A stretch of 64,000 nucleotides of DNA. It comes from Haloarcula sp. CBA1129 (lineage in GTDB: Archaea; Halobacteriota; Halobacteria; Halobacteriales; Haloarculaceae). The position numbers were made by a program, and so were the translations under genes. The notes under the pieces were generated by a model. That model had not been told where the DNA came from. It searched no databases and was given only the letters and a program-made list of their open reading frames with translations. Positions 43,023-51,726 of the stretch are shown here, in pieces (within the stretch, counting starts at the first letter, position 1; each line of letters starts with the position of its first letter). Location: contig NZ_RKSM01000001.1 of assembly GCF_008729015.1 (NCBI RefSeq), positions 620,001-684,000 of the forward strand, written 5' to 3'.

Positions 43023-43775
43023 TCACTCGTTGTCAGCGCTGTCCAGCGTGATTTCGAGACACTCGTAGGCTTCCTTCGTGGCCCCGGCCCCACCGACAGT
43101 GACCGGTCCGTCATCGGTCTCGATGGTGAGTGACCGCTCGGCCGGGTTCTTGCTCGATGCAGGGTAGACGAGGCTCTGCCGAGCGTTTATCACTGGTCCA
43201 GATATCGTCGTCTCTGTCCGGTCTGCAGTCGAGATTACCCGCGCACGAGCAGTGATCGGCGTCCCTGCGCGCAACGCCAGCGCCGCCATGAGTACTGCGA
43301 ACTGGAACGCGGAGAACGTCCGCGGGAACGCACACACGGGAGCGACGTAGCGTTCCGTCCCCATCAGCCAGTGGGTGCCGAGGAACATCGTGAATTCGTC
43401 GTGTGCGAGGTTCTCGTTATCGAACTCGGTCGCCTGATAGTCCGCACCCGAGTCAGTCAGCAGTCCGGCATGCCCCGTGAGTCCGCGCTGGATATCAGCG
43501 GTCACGAGTAGTGGGGTGATGCCGCTCTCGATTGTTCTGACCGCTGTTGCGATTTTCTCGTACGCCGGAGTCGGCGCTGAGGCGTCGCCATGGACCAGTA
43601 ACAACACCAGTGTCTCCCGCTCGATAGCGGCGCTGAGCTGTGGCACAAACACAGGGAGGGCTGATTTTGGGACCCCAATCGTGAGGCTCTCTTCGGCACT
43701 ATCAATGAGTGATTGTATCGCCTCGATGACTGCCGACTGGGTCCGATGGGTTTCCAGCCCGGGTTGTGCCATCAT
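43023..43775 (-). CDS. TrmB-like regulatory domain protein without DNA-binding domain
   Basis: 250 residues. It resembles the C-terminal effector domain of TrmB regulators: a PLD-like part (IQSLIDSAEESLTIGVPKSALPVFVPQLSAAIER) and the end GPVINARQSLVYPASSKNPAERSLTIETDDGPVTVGGAGATKEAYECLEITL. The N-terminal winged helix of TrmB is missing; the protein starts directly at the helix before the domain. ATGATG start (43775 or 43772). It could be a ligand sensor working with another protein. Confidence 0.75.
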   Translation of the reverse strand: MMAQPGLETHRTQSAVIEAIQSLIDSAEESLTIGVPKSALPVFVPQLSAAIERETLVLLLVHGDASAPTPAYEKIATAVRTIESGITPLLVTADIQRGLTGHAGLLTDSGADYQATEFDNENLAHDEFTMFLGTHWLMGTERYVAPVCAFPRTFSAFQFAVLMAALALRAGTPITARARVISTADRTETTISGPVINARQSLVYPASSKNPAERSLTIETDDGPVTVGGAGATKEAYECLEITLDSADNE

Positions 43776-43876
43776 CAGAGAATACGTTGCTGTGTGTATA
43801 AATCGTCCCCTGAAATAGGCCGTAGCGTCGCTGAGACGGCCAAAGTGTCACCTGTAGAGAAGGACAGGGTGTAACT

Positions 43877-43885
43877 TCTTTATGC
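43877..43885 (+). promoter_or_regulatory. TATA-like box of the histidine kinase gene
   Basis: TTCTTTATG lies about 26 nt before the ATG at 43907, giving a leaderless transcript and supporting that start over the GTG at 43886. Confidence 0.55.
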
Positions 43886-43906
43886 GTGTGTCTCCTCGGA
43901 ATAGTG

Positions 43907-45442
43907 ATGAAGCCACAGCCCACCGTCCTGTTCGTGCGCAGTCCGAGTCAGGACAGGGCTGCGATTTCGATGCTCCGGGACAGTGGTCTGACCGTCCACG
44001 AGTTCGACGGTGTTCGTGGTCTGGAGTGTGCGCTCGGCGACTACGACACCGACTGTGTCGTCACGAACTGCGAAGTGGAGAACCCGGACGGAACACAGTA
44101 CCTCGGTGGGTTGACCCTTCTCGATCGACTGCGACGAAGTCACCCCGAACTCCCGGTCGTCCTCTTTGCGGAGGTGACGAACGGTGACATCGCCCGCGAG
44201 GCCTACAGCCGCGACGTGTTCGGCTACGTTCCGAGTACAGTGAACGACGCTCACCAGCGCCTACTGGCGCAGGTTGACGCGGCCGTCGCTTCCAGCCCGG
44301 CCCGTCAGCGGGCGAACAAGCGAAAACAGCTCAACGAGGCTGTCAGACTGGTCAATCAGGCCCTCGTTCGCTCACAGTCACGGATGGACATCGAGCGCGA
44401 TGTCACGGCCGTTCTGGCGGGCACAGACAGATACAGCGATGCCTGTACGGTGACCTGTCAGCACGACAGGCCGGTCGTTCGAGCGCTGGGCTCACAGCGC
44501 GACAGCGTTACCATTACCGCGCCGGAGCCGTTGCGCCGCGCCGAATCGGAGGACCGACTTGTCGTTGCAGACCTCGACCCAGCAGCGCTCGGGGACGACA
44601 CAGACGCACTGGAGACGGACTGTGTCCGCGTTCTCGCTGTCCCACTGGTGTACGATGGGACTTCCTACGGCGTCCTCGGAGTGTACGCCGACCGTGTCGA
44701 TATCTTCGACACAGAAGAACAGGACACGTTCAGGGAGGTCGGTCACAATATCGCGCTGGCTATCGACGCGAGCCAGACGAAAGACGCGCTCCGGCAGCGG
44801 ACGACGGAACTGGAGCAACAAAAAGAGCGACTCCGAGAGCTCGCACAGATAATCTCACACGAGCTCCGGAATCCGCTCCAAGCCGCGATGGGTCGGGTCG
44901 AGCTGTTAGCCACTGAGCATGCCGCCGAGGAGTTCGACGCCATCCAGCGCAGCCACACCCGTATGTCGTTTCTCATCGACAATCTCATGCAAATCGCAAG
45001 ACAGGGCGGCAGACAGTACACTGTCGAGCCAGTCGCGCTCTCCGACGTGATGGCGGACGCTTGGACGACGGTCGACACCGATAGGTCGACCATCGAAATC
45101 GACTGTACCGAGACAGTACTGGCCGATAGCAGCCGGCTGTGTCAGCTTGCGGAGAACTTCTTCCGGTTCGCCACGGAGCAGGGCAACACCGGAACAATAA
45201 CGATCACAGACACATCTGGCGGATTCGCCCTCGAACACGACGGTCCCCCGTTGGAGGTGGGAAACGAGGGGCCGTTTGAACTCTACTACGCGTCCACCGA
45301 CGAAGGCGTGGGGCTCCACCTCGCCGTCATTCGGGAAATCGCACACGGCCACGGATGGGAAATAACCCTCTCCAATGAATCGACGGGACGGGTCCGTCTG
45401 GACATAGCCGATGTCCAGCGCCCGTCAGCGAACGGCCGGTAG
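43907..45442 (+). CDS. Sensor histidine kinase with receiver-like and GAF-like domains
   Basis: 511 residues. Residues 1-125 resemble a receiver fold (PTVLFVRSPSQDRAAISMLRDSG...VVLFAEVTN...GYVPST), but the phosphoacceptor position reads CVVTNCEV, Asn for Asp. A GAF-like region (about 150-290) precedes a coiled linker (TTELEQQKERLRELAQ), a HisKA H-box ISHELRNPLQAAMGRVELL and an HATPase with ENFFRFA and DEGVGLHLAVIREIA. No transmembrane helix, so it senses a cytoplasmic signal. No response regulator is adjacent. Confidence 0.9.
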   Translation: MKPQPTVLFVRSPSQDRAAISMLRDSGLTVHEFDGVRGLECALGDYDTDCVVTNCEVENPDGTQYLGGLTLLDRLRRSHPELPVVLFAEVTNGDIAREAYSRDVFGYVPSTVNDAHQRLLAQVDAAVASSPARQRANKRKQLNEAVRLVNQALVRSQSRMDIERDVTAVLAGTDRYSDACTVTCQHDRPVVRALGSQRDSVTITAPEPLRRAESEDRLVVADLDPAALGDDTDALETDCVRVLAVPLVYDGTSYGVLGVYADRVDIFDTEEQDTFREVGHNIALAIDASQTKDALRQRTTELEQQKERLRELAQIISHELRNPLQAAMGRVELLATEHAAEEFDAIQRSHTRMSFLIDNLMQIARQGGRQYTVEPVALSDVMADAWTTVDTDRSTIEIDCTETVLADSSRLCQLAENFFRFATEQGNTGTITITDTSGGFALEHDGPPLEVGNEGPFELYYASTDEGVGLHLAVIREIAHGHGWEITLSNESTGRVRLDIADVQRPSANGR

Positions 45443-45502
45443 CGCCTTGGCTGGCCGTACGTGACTCGAAACCGTATTTTGCGTCCAGTCCGGAGCTGTG
45501 GT

Positions 45503-46063
45503 ATGGACCTTCAGGCTCGGTATCGCGTGCCAGCACTCACTGGCCTGTTGACGGTCGTGTCGCTCGCGCTCGTGTTCGGGGCCGTTCTCGGGGCGATTCC
45601 ACAGTCGGCTCTCCCCGCCGCTCCCGCGAGCGTTCTCGGGGCGATCCCACACGCCAACGCCGTGGTCAGCGCCCTCGCTATCGGAACAATCGTCGGCGGT
45701 ATCCGAGCGATCCGCCGCGGAGATGTCGCCCAGCACCGGAAACTGATGCTCTCTTCCTTTGGTCTGTTCGCCCTGTTTCTCGTGCTGTACCTCTACCGGA
45801 TAACGCTCGTCGGGCCGACGGACTTCACCGGCCCGTCGGTCGTCGAGACCTACTTCTACCTGCCGTTTCTCGCCGTGCATATCTTGCTTGCCATCATCGC
45901 CATCCCGGCGGTGTACTACGTCTTGCTACTGGCGTACACGTACCCGGTCTCGGAACTGCCGTCGACGAACCACCCGCGGGCCGGCAAGCTGGCCGCGGGA
46001 CTGTGGCTGATCTCCTTCTCGATGGGTATCGCCGTGTACACGATGCTGTATCTGGTGTGGTAA
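45503..46063 (+). CDS. DUF420 membrane protein
   Basis: 186 residues with five transmembrane helices and His residues near helix ends (GAIPHANAVVSA, VAQHRKLMLSSF, AVHILLAI). DUF420 relatives are linked to heme-copper oxidase assembly in bacteria, and the RRGDVAQHRKLM loop is typical. ATG 45503 gives the usual length. Here no oxidase genes are adjacent, so the role is unproven. Confidence 0.88.
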   Translation: MDLQARYRVPALTGLLTVVSLALVFGAVLGAIPQSALPAAPASVLGAIPHANAVVSALAIGTIVGGIRAIRRGDVAQHRKLMLSSFGLFALFLVLYLYRITLVGPTDFTGPSVVETYFYLPFLAVHILLAIIAIPAVYYVLLLAYTYPVSELPSTNHPRAGKLAAGLWLISFSMGIAVYTMLYLVW

Positions 46064-46066
46064 GCC

Positions 46067-46627
46067 TCAGTCACGCTCTGTTCGGAGCAGGCCGAACCAC
46101 AGCATATCGCGCCACCCGCCGTCGAGATACCACTCCTCCCGGTGGGTCCCTTCCTTCGTGAACCCCAGTCGTTCGACCACTGCGACGGAGCGATTGTTTC
46201 CGCCCACGATCTTTGCCGACCACTTCCGGAGCGCCCGCTGATCGAAGCCGTATCGGACCAGCCTGCCCGCCGCCTCAGTGGCGTACCCCTCGCCCCAAGC
46301 GTCCGGGTCGAGCCAGTAGGCCAGTTCGGCTGTGCCCCGCTCCGGGTCGTGGTCTGTCATGGCCACAAGTCCAACTGGCTCGGTTCGGTCCTCGACTGCG
46401 CCGGGACTTCCAGCCGGGTCGACACAGATCAGCAGATGGACCGAGTCCTCATCGGAGAGCGTCTCCTCGTAGAAGGTCTCCATCTGATCGCTGGTCGGGG
46501 GGCGGGCGTACGTGCCCAGTCCCCAGACCTTCTCGTCGTGAAAGACGCGCTGTATCCAGTCGAGATCGTCTCGCTCCGGGGACCGGAGGGCGGTTCGGTC
46601 GGTTGCGAGGAAGGACGGCCCTGGCAT
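46067..46627 (-). CDS. GNAT acetyltransferase, RimJ/RimL type
   Basis: 186 residues starting MPGPSFLATDRTALRSPERDDL. It shares with the two GNATs at 6.3-7.4 kb the M-P-G-P-x-F-L start, the ELAYWLDPDAWGEGYATEAAGRLVRYGFDQRAL segment and the NNRSVAVVERLGFTKEGTHREEW end. A TATA-like ATATATTT on the minus strand (about 46653-46660) is 27 nt before the ATG at 46627, supporting a leaderless start. Substrate unknown. Confidence 0.9.
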   Translation of the reverse strand: MPGPSFLATDRTALRSPERDDLDWIQRVFHDEKVWGLGTYARPPTSDQMETFYEETLSDEDSVHLLICVDPAGSPGAVEDRTEPVGLVAMTDHDPERGTAELAYWLDPDAWGEGYATEAAGRLVRYGFDQRALRKWSAKIVGGNNRSVAVVERLGFTKEGTHREEWYLDGGWRDMLWFGLLRTERD

Positions 46628-46683
46628 GGGCGGCTCCTCTCTCGGACTGCACAAATATATGATGACATCCCGCACCGACGACG

Positions 46684-48126
46684 CTAGTCGTCGGCCGGGC
46701 TCGACTGCGTGCCGATATCCGGCCGGGCGACGTCGCGGTCCGTCGCTTCGCCCTCGATATCGTAGGGATACTCCCCGGTGACACAGCCGAGACAGAGGTC
46801 TGTCTGGCTCGTGTCTAACGTCTCCGCGATGGCGTCGATAGAGAGATACGACAGCGAGTCCGCCTCGATTTCATCGCGGATTTCCTCGACAGACTGGTTC
46901 CCGGCGATGAGTTCATCGCGGGAGGCCATGTCGATGCCCATGTAGCACGGAGCGACGATAGGCGGCGCGCCGATTCGGACGTGGACCTCCTCGGCCCCGG
47001 CATCCTTCAGCAGCTGAATCAGCTGCGTCGAGGTGGTTCCGCGGACGATGGAGTCGTCGATGATGGTGACGCGCTTGCCCTCAATCGTCGACTTGATGGG
47101 GTTGAGTTTCAGTCGGACGGCCCGCTCGCGCTCGTCTTGGGTCGGCATAATGAACGTCCGGCCGACGTAGCGGTTTTTCATCAGCCCCTCGGCGAACTCG
47201 ATGTCCGAGCCGTCGTCCTGTGCGGCCTCGGCATAGCCGGAGGCGAACGCGCGCCCAGAGTCGGGCACCGGCAACACCACGTCCGACTCGACGCCGGACT
47301 CCGCCCAGAGTTTCCGTCCCAATTCGCGCCGGACCTCGTAGACGAGGTTCTCGTCGATGGTCGAGTCCGGCCGCGCGAAGTAGACGTGCTCGAAGAAGCA
47401 GTGGGCCGTGTTCTCCGGCTCGACGAGCTGATAGGTGTCGTAGCCGGTCCCGTCGGCGTGCAGGACGACGAGTTCGCCGGGCTTGACGTCCCGGATGAGC
47501 TCGCCGTCGAGCGTGTCGATGGCGGCCGACTCGGAGGCCAGCACGTAGCCGTCTTCGAGTTCGCCGATGCACAGCGGGCGGTTCCCTTGCGGGTCACGCA
47601 CGCCGAGGACCGTCTCGTCGTGCATAATCGTCAGCGAGTACGACCCGTGGATGCGGTTCATCGTCCGTTTGACTGCCCGAACCAGATCCTCCTCTAAGAG
47701 ATTGCGCGCGAGGTCGTGGGCGATGACCTCGGTGTCGCCGTCCGAGGTGAAGGCGTGGCCGAGGTCCGCCAGTTCGTCGCCGATCTCGTCCGCGTTGACG
47801 AGATTCCCGTTGTGGGACAGCCCCAGCGACCCCGATTTGAACGAGACGGAGAACGGCTGGGCACAGCAGGCGTTGACGCTCCCGGCGGTCGGGTATCGGA
47901 CGTGGCCGATGCCGTTCGAGCCGTTGAGCGATTGCAGGTCGCCGGGGTCGAAGGCGTCACCGACGAGTCCCATTTCGACGTGGCTGTACTGCTGGAACCC
48001 GTCGTGGGTGACGATACCGGCCGATTCCTGACCGCGGTGCTGGAGCGCGTATAAGGAGTAGTAAAGCGGTCGGGCGGCGTCACGGTCCTCCAAAGAGATG
48101 CCAACAACGCCGCACTTCTCGTGCAT
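46684..48126 (-). CDS. purF: Amidophosphoribosyltransferase
   Basis: 480 residues. First committed step of purine synthesis: PRPP plus glutamine to phosphoribosylamine. The start MHEKCGVVGI places the N-terminal nucleophile Cys behind a four-residue propeptide. The glutaminase shows RYPTAG and SHNGNLVN; the PRPP loop is VTIIDDSIVRGTTS. Cysteines in AHCFFEHVYFARPDS, APCYMGID and CLGC match the [4Fe-4S] ligands of the Bacillus-type enzyme. It lies 14 nt after rpl37e in an operon. Confidence 0.96.
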   Translation of the reverse strand: MHEKCGVVGISLEDRDAARPLYYSLYALQHRGQESAGIVTHDGFQQYSHVEMGLVGDAFDPGDLQSLNGSNGIGHVRYPTAGSVNACCAQPFSVSFKSGSLGLSHNGNLVNADEIGDELADLGHAFTSDGDTEVIAHDLARNLLEEDLVRAVKRTMNRIHGSYSLTIMHDETVLGVRDPQGNRPLCIGELEDGYVLASESAAIDTLDGELIRDVKPGELVVLHADGTGYDTYQLVEPENTAHCFFEHVYFARPDSTIDENLVYEVRRELGRKLWAESGVESDVVLPVPDSGRAFASGYAEAAQDDGSDIEFAEGLMKNRYVGRTFIMPTQDERERAVRLKLNPIKSTIEGKRVTIIDDSIVRGTTSTQLIQLLKDAGAEEVHVRIGAPPIVAPCYMGIDMASRDELIAGNQSVEEIRDEIEADSLSYLSIDAIAETLDTSQTDLCLGCVTGEYPYDIEGEATDRDVARPDIGTQSSPADD

Positions 48127-48140
48127 TTGTGTTGAGTGTG

Positions 48141-48314
48141 TTATTCGCCCGCTTTCGACTGCCACTCGTAGTCACGCCGCTTGGCCGACTTGCCGAAACC
48201 GCACGACGAGCAGACCTTCTTTTTCGTGTGATACGACTTTTCACCACAGCGACGGCACTTGGTGTGCGTCGTGGTGTTTTTCTTGCCCTGACTCGGAGTT
48301 CCTGCGCCAGTCAT
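48141..48314 (-). CDS. rpl37e: 50S ribosomal protein L37e
   Basis: 57 residues, very basic ([20 protein letters not shown]...), with two CxxC knuckles (CRRC and CSSC) forming the zinc site and the ending [16 protein letters not shown] typical of L37e. Its ATG overlaps the LSm stop codon (ATGA), and purF follows after 14 nt. The LSm-L37e pair is a conserved archaeal arrangement. Confidence 0.96.
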
Positions 48315-48493
48315 GGAGTAATTGAGACGACGTTATCGCCGCGTATAATCGTTGTGTCTTCATCCTCGACGACGAGGTTCATGTGTTGGTCGTAGCCGGT
48401 GAGTTCCCCCTCGAACAGTTCGCCACCCTTCAGCTGTACGGTGACTGTCTCACCGAGGGACGCTTCGAGTACATCCAGCGGTCGTCCACTCAT
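48311..48493 (-). CDS. LSm (Sm-like) RNA-binding protein
   Basis: 60 residues: [60 protein letters not shown]. Sm1 ([26 protein letters not shown]) and Sm2 ([10 protein letters not shown]) motifs are both present but the spacer between them is shortened, as in haloarchaeal Sm proteins, which are the shortest known. Forms an RNA-binding ring. Coupled to rpl37e. Confidence 0.95.
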
Positions 48494-48566
48494 GTACGGT
48501 TTGGATAGTGATGGCCGCTTAAACGTACCGTTTGCGTGGTGGGACAGAAACCACTGGCCCGCTGTC

Positions 48567-49625
48567 CTACACGTCGACGCTAAAGGGCGCTCGGTCGGCC
48601 GCTCGAACGGCGAAGCCGGCCAGCAGGTCCGCGAGCGCATCGAGGTCGTCAGGGTCGATGACCTCGACCGGCGTGTGCATGTAGCGGTTCGGCAGGCCGA
48701 CGTTGACCGACGGGATCCCACCGCGTGAGGTGTAGAAGGCGTCCGCGTCAGTCCCCGTGCGCGTCCCCGTCGCCTGCAACTGGATGTCGATGTCTTCGGC
48801 CTCGCTCGTCTCGCGGAGCGCGTCGACGCCGACCGGATGGTTTGCGCTCCCGCGGGCAACGACCGGCCCGTCGCCCAGTTCGACACCGGTGTCGGCCTTG
48901 CCGGGCGAACCCGGCGCGTCGGTCGCGTGGGTCACGTCAGCCGCAATGGCGACGTCGGGCGCAAGATCGAACCCGACCATCTTCGCTCCTTGCACGCCGA
49001 CTTCCTCCTGCACCGTGGAGACGGCGTACACCGTTGCGTCCGCACCGGTTTCTGCCGCACGGCGGAGTCCCTCCGCAGCAGCCCAGATGCCGATGCGGTT
49101 GTCCATCCCCCGTGCAGCGAGGCGGCCGTTTTCGAGTTCGCTCAGCGTCTGGACGAACGTCACTGGGTCGCCGCGGTCGACGAGCGATTCCACTTCGTCG
49201 CCGTCCTCGGCTCCCACGTCGACATGCTGTTCGGCGATCTCCGGCACGGAGTCGTCGTCCGAATCCCGGAGGTGAATCGCCGTCTGCCCCACGACGCCCG
49301 AGACAGGGCCGTCGGCCGTGTGAATGGTGACGTGTTGCCCGCGCGAGACGGTCTTGTCCGAGCCGCCGATGCGGCCCAGTTTCACGAACCCGTCGTCGGT
49401 GAAGTCCCGCACGATGAAGCCGATCTCGTCGCCGTGCCCCGCGAGTGCGACAGTCGTGTCGCCGCCCTCGACTTTCGCGACGGCGTTACCGTAGTCGTCC
49501 GTCCGGACCTCGTCGGCGAACTCGCTGACGTAGTCGAGCCACACCCGCTGGCTGTCGGCTTCGTACCCCGACGGGCCGGGCGTTGTCAGGAGCGATTCCA
49601 GAAAATCACGTCGTCGTGTGTCCAT
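48567..49625 (-). CDS. M42-family aminopeptidase (glutamyl aminopeptidase/TET-like)
   Basis: 352 residues. Dinuclear-metal sites: GHGDEIGF (His, Asp), ARGMDNRIG (Asp), STVQEEVGVQGA (Glu-Glu), AADVTH (Asp), and MHTPVEVIDPDD (His). TET-type peptidases trim peptides released by the proteasome. ATG 49625 gives MDTRRRDFLESLLTTPGPSGYE, the usual start. It follows the LSm gene in the same orientation but with a 73-bp gap. Confidence 0.94.
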   Translation of the reverse strand: MDTRRRDFLESLLTTPGPSGYEADSQRVWLDYVSEFADEVRTDDYGNAVAKVEGGDTTVALAGHGDEIGFIVRDFTDDGFVKLGRIGGSDKTVSRGQHVTIHTADGPVSGVVGQTAIHLRDSDDDSVPEIAEQHVDVGAEDGDEVESLVDRGDPVTFVQTLSELENGRLAARGMDNRIGIWAAAEGLRRAAETGADATVYAVSTVQEEVGVQGAKMVGFDLAPDVAIAADVTHATDAPGSPGKADTGVELGDGPVVARGSANHPVGVDALRETSEAEDIDIQLQATGTRTGTDADAFYTSRGGIPSVNVGLPNRYMHTPVEVIDPDDLDALADLLAGFAVRAADRAPFSVDV

Positions 49626-49739
49626 ACGCGGAATAGTTCCCCCATGGTCATGAAAACAGCGGACGGCGCACGGTCGGGGACCGTTCCAACGGTGCTCTGG
49701 TACCGCCACGGCTAAGAGCCGCGGCGTCGAACTGTCACT

Positions 49740-50024
49740 ATGGCAGAATTCACCTTCCTCGAACTGCATCTCGACGGCGCTGAGTTCACTGCGAACGCCC
49801 CGTTCAGCGCTCCCGACGATGCCGACGAATCGGAGCGAAAATCGCGGTGGTCGCGGTCCCGGACGGACGAATCGAGTGATGGGTCGGATGCTGTGGCCGA
49901 CGGTGGCCGTAGCGTCGGTCGCCTCGCGCTGGCAGTACTCGGTGCTGTCGCGCTCGTCGCGGTCGTCCTGCGCCTGTATCTCGGCGGGTCGGAGGACGCT
50001 GCCGACAGCGACGGAGATTTGTAA
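49740..50024 (+). CDS. Small single-helix membrane protein, unknown
   Basis: 94 residues. A structured N-terminus (MAEFTFLELHLDGAEFTANAPF), an acidic/basic spacer rich in Ser and Asp, and one C-terminal helix (LALAVLGAVALVAVVLRLYL). Divergent from the M42 peptidase gene (114 bp). Function unknown. Confidence 0.75.
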   Translation: MAEFTFLELHLDGAEFTANAPFSAPDDADESERKSRWSRSRTDESSDGSDAVADGGRSVGRLALAVLGAVALVAVVLRLYLGGSEDAADSDGDL

Positions 50025-50120
50025 GGGCCTCCGTCTCGCGCTTTCCTCGGCCGCGAACCGAACGCCGGTGGCCGTTTTCACAGGGAGAAGGCCTATTTTC
50101 TCCCGCCACATTTCAGACGT

Positions 50121-51071
50121 ATGGGATTATATCACAGCGTTCAGGCTGTCGCCGGTGCGACCGGTAATGGCCCCATCGACTGGGGCGCCGTCGCCGACGC
50201 CGCGAAGGGCGCGACAGACACAGGCGACCTCACCGTCGAGACGCCCGAACGCGACGGCTATGCCACCGACGTTCGGGACGCCAGAGACCGCGTCCGGGAG
50301 GTCGGCGAACTCGCCTTTGACCTGCCCGAAACCGTCGAGATCCAGAACCGCCACCACTGGATCGACGCTAACGTCGCTACGTTCAGCCGCGTGATGGAAC
50401 CAATCGAACAGCAGGCCGAGTACATCCCCGGCATCGCGCGCATGGTCAACACTGGGTCGATGGCCGTTGCGCTCTCGTTCCTCGGAAACAACGTTTTAGG
50501 CCAGTACGACCCCGTCTTGCTTGCGGACAACGACGCCCATGCGCTGTACTTCGTGCGCCCCAACATCCACCGAGTCGCCGACCAGTTGAACGTCGAGCGG
50601 GACCGCTTCCGCCGCTGGATCGCGTTCCACGAGGTCACCCACGCAGCGGAGTTCGGCGCGGCCCCGTGGCTCTCCGACCACCTCGAAACGGCGATGGAGG
50701 ACGCTATCGACAATCTCACCGACGGCAACATCGACCGCGCGACGCTGGGCGAACTCGACACGACGATGACCGCTGTCGAGGGGTACGCGGAACTGCTGAT
50801 GGACCGCGCTTTCGACGACGAGTACGACGACCTGCGGCGGAAAGTCGACGAGCGCCGACAGGGGCGTGGCCCCATCGCGTCGCTCATGCGCCGGCTGCTC
50901 GGCCTCGGGATGAAACGCCAGCAGTACGAACGCGGGAAGGCGTTCTTCGACACGGTCGCCGACGCTCGCGGCGTTGCTGCGGCTGGGCGCGTCTGGGACT
51001 CGCCGGACACCCTCCCCACCGAAGACGAGATAGAGACGCCGACGCTGTGGATCGACCGGGTCGACCCCTGA
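50121..51071 (+). CDS. Zinc-dependent metalloprotease (DUF2342-like)
   Basis: 316 residues with a zincin motif HEVTHAAEFGAAPWLSDHL; a downstream Glu of the family is in MTAVEGYAELLMD. Residues 1-150 are mostly helical with hydrophobic patches. Members of this group are annotated as zinc-dependent metalloproteases or coenzyme F420 biosynthesis-associated proteins in actinobacteria and haloarchaea; their substrate is unknown. Convergent with the regulator gene. Confidence 0.88.
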   Translation: MGLYHSVQAVAGATGNGPIDWGAVADAAKGATDTGDLTVETPERDGYATDVRDARDRVREVGELAFDLPETVEIQNRHHWIDANVATFSRVMEPIEQQAEYIPGIARMVNTGSMAVALSFLGNNVLGQYDPVLLADNDAHALYFVRPNIHRVADQLNVERDRFRRWIAFHEVTHAAEFGAAPWLSDHLETAMEDAIDNLTDGNIDRATLGELDTTMTAVEGYAELLMDRAFDDEYDDLRRKVDERRQGRGPIASLMRRLLGLGMKRQQYERGKAFFDTVADARGVAAAGRVWDSPDTLPTEDEIETPTLWIDRVDP

Positions 51072-51120
51072 ATCACGACTCCTGAGGCAACTGTCTCAGC
51101 CTGCCGGCTGTACGGATCGC

Positions 51121-51651
51121 CTACTTGTTCGGTTCTTCGACAGGGGCGTCGATTTTCGCGACATCAAGAAGGATTTCGCTGTTCGATTCGTCGACCGCGA
51201 CAACCGTCCCGGCGACGACGAGTTTTGAAATCGGCGTTGGTCCCAGAATGACGGCCTGTCCCTCGCTGAAGTCCTGCACCGAACTCTGGAGGTGGAACCG
51301 AGCGCGGCACTTCTCCGGGTCGTGGACGTTCGTGAAGTTGATTTCCTCGACGGTGACGTCGACGCGTTCGTAGTCGTGGGCGACGACGACGCTCTCGGCC
51401 TCGTCTAGCTGCTGGCGGTCGATTGCGTCGAAAGCCTCGGATGTGGGCTTGTATCCGCCTGTCGGCCCGGGAATCCCCTCGACAAGCCCCAGCGAGGTCA
51501 GACTCTGCATCTGGTTCCGCACCGTTCCGGGGTTCCGGTCGATCTCCTCCGCGATTGTCTCGCCGGTAACCGCCTCACCGGTCTGTTGATACCTGTTTAC
51601 CAGCGTCGTAAGCATCGTTCGCTGGCTGTTGTTCAGATCGATGCTAACCAT
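51121..51651 (-). CDS. Winged-helix regulator (Rrf2-like N-terminus)
   Basis: 176 residues. Winged helix in residues 8-70 (RTMLTTLVNRYQQTGEAVTGETIAEEIDRNPGTVRNQMQSLTSLGLVEGIPGPTGGYKPT), where the ending GxxGGYxPT is typical of Rrf2 domains. The C-terminal half is strand-rich (VTVEEINFTNVHDPEKCRARFHLQSSVQDFSEGQAVILGPTPISKLVVAGTVVAVDE) and may sense a ligand; one Cys only, so an iron-sulfur cluster is unlikely. Target unknown. Confidence 0.88.
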   Translation of the reverse strand: MVSIDLNNSQRTMLTTLVNRYQQTGEAVTGETIAEEIDRNPGTVRNQMQSLTSLGLVEGIPGPTGGYKPTSEAFDAIDRQQLDEAESVVVAHDYERVDVTVEEINFTNVHDPEKCRARFHLQSSVQDFSEGQAVILGPTPISKLVVAGTVVAVDESNSEILLDVAKIDAPVEEPNK

Positions 51652-51726
51652 ACCGGAGTGTATCGGGAGCGGCTACTTATCCCATTGGGTTCACTCATTC
51701 ACCGCCAGTCGCTCTCACGGAGATGG

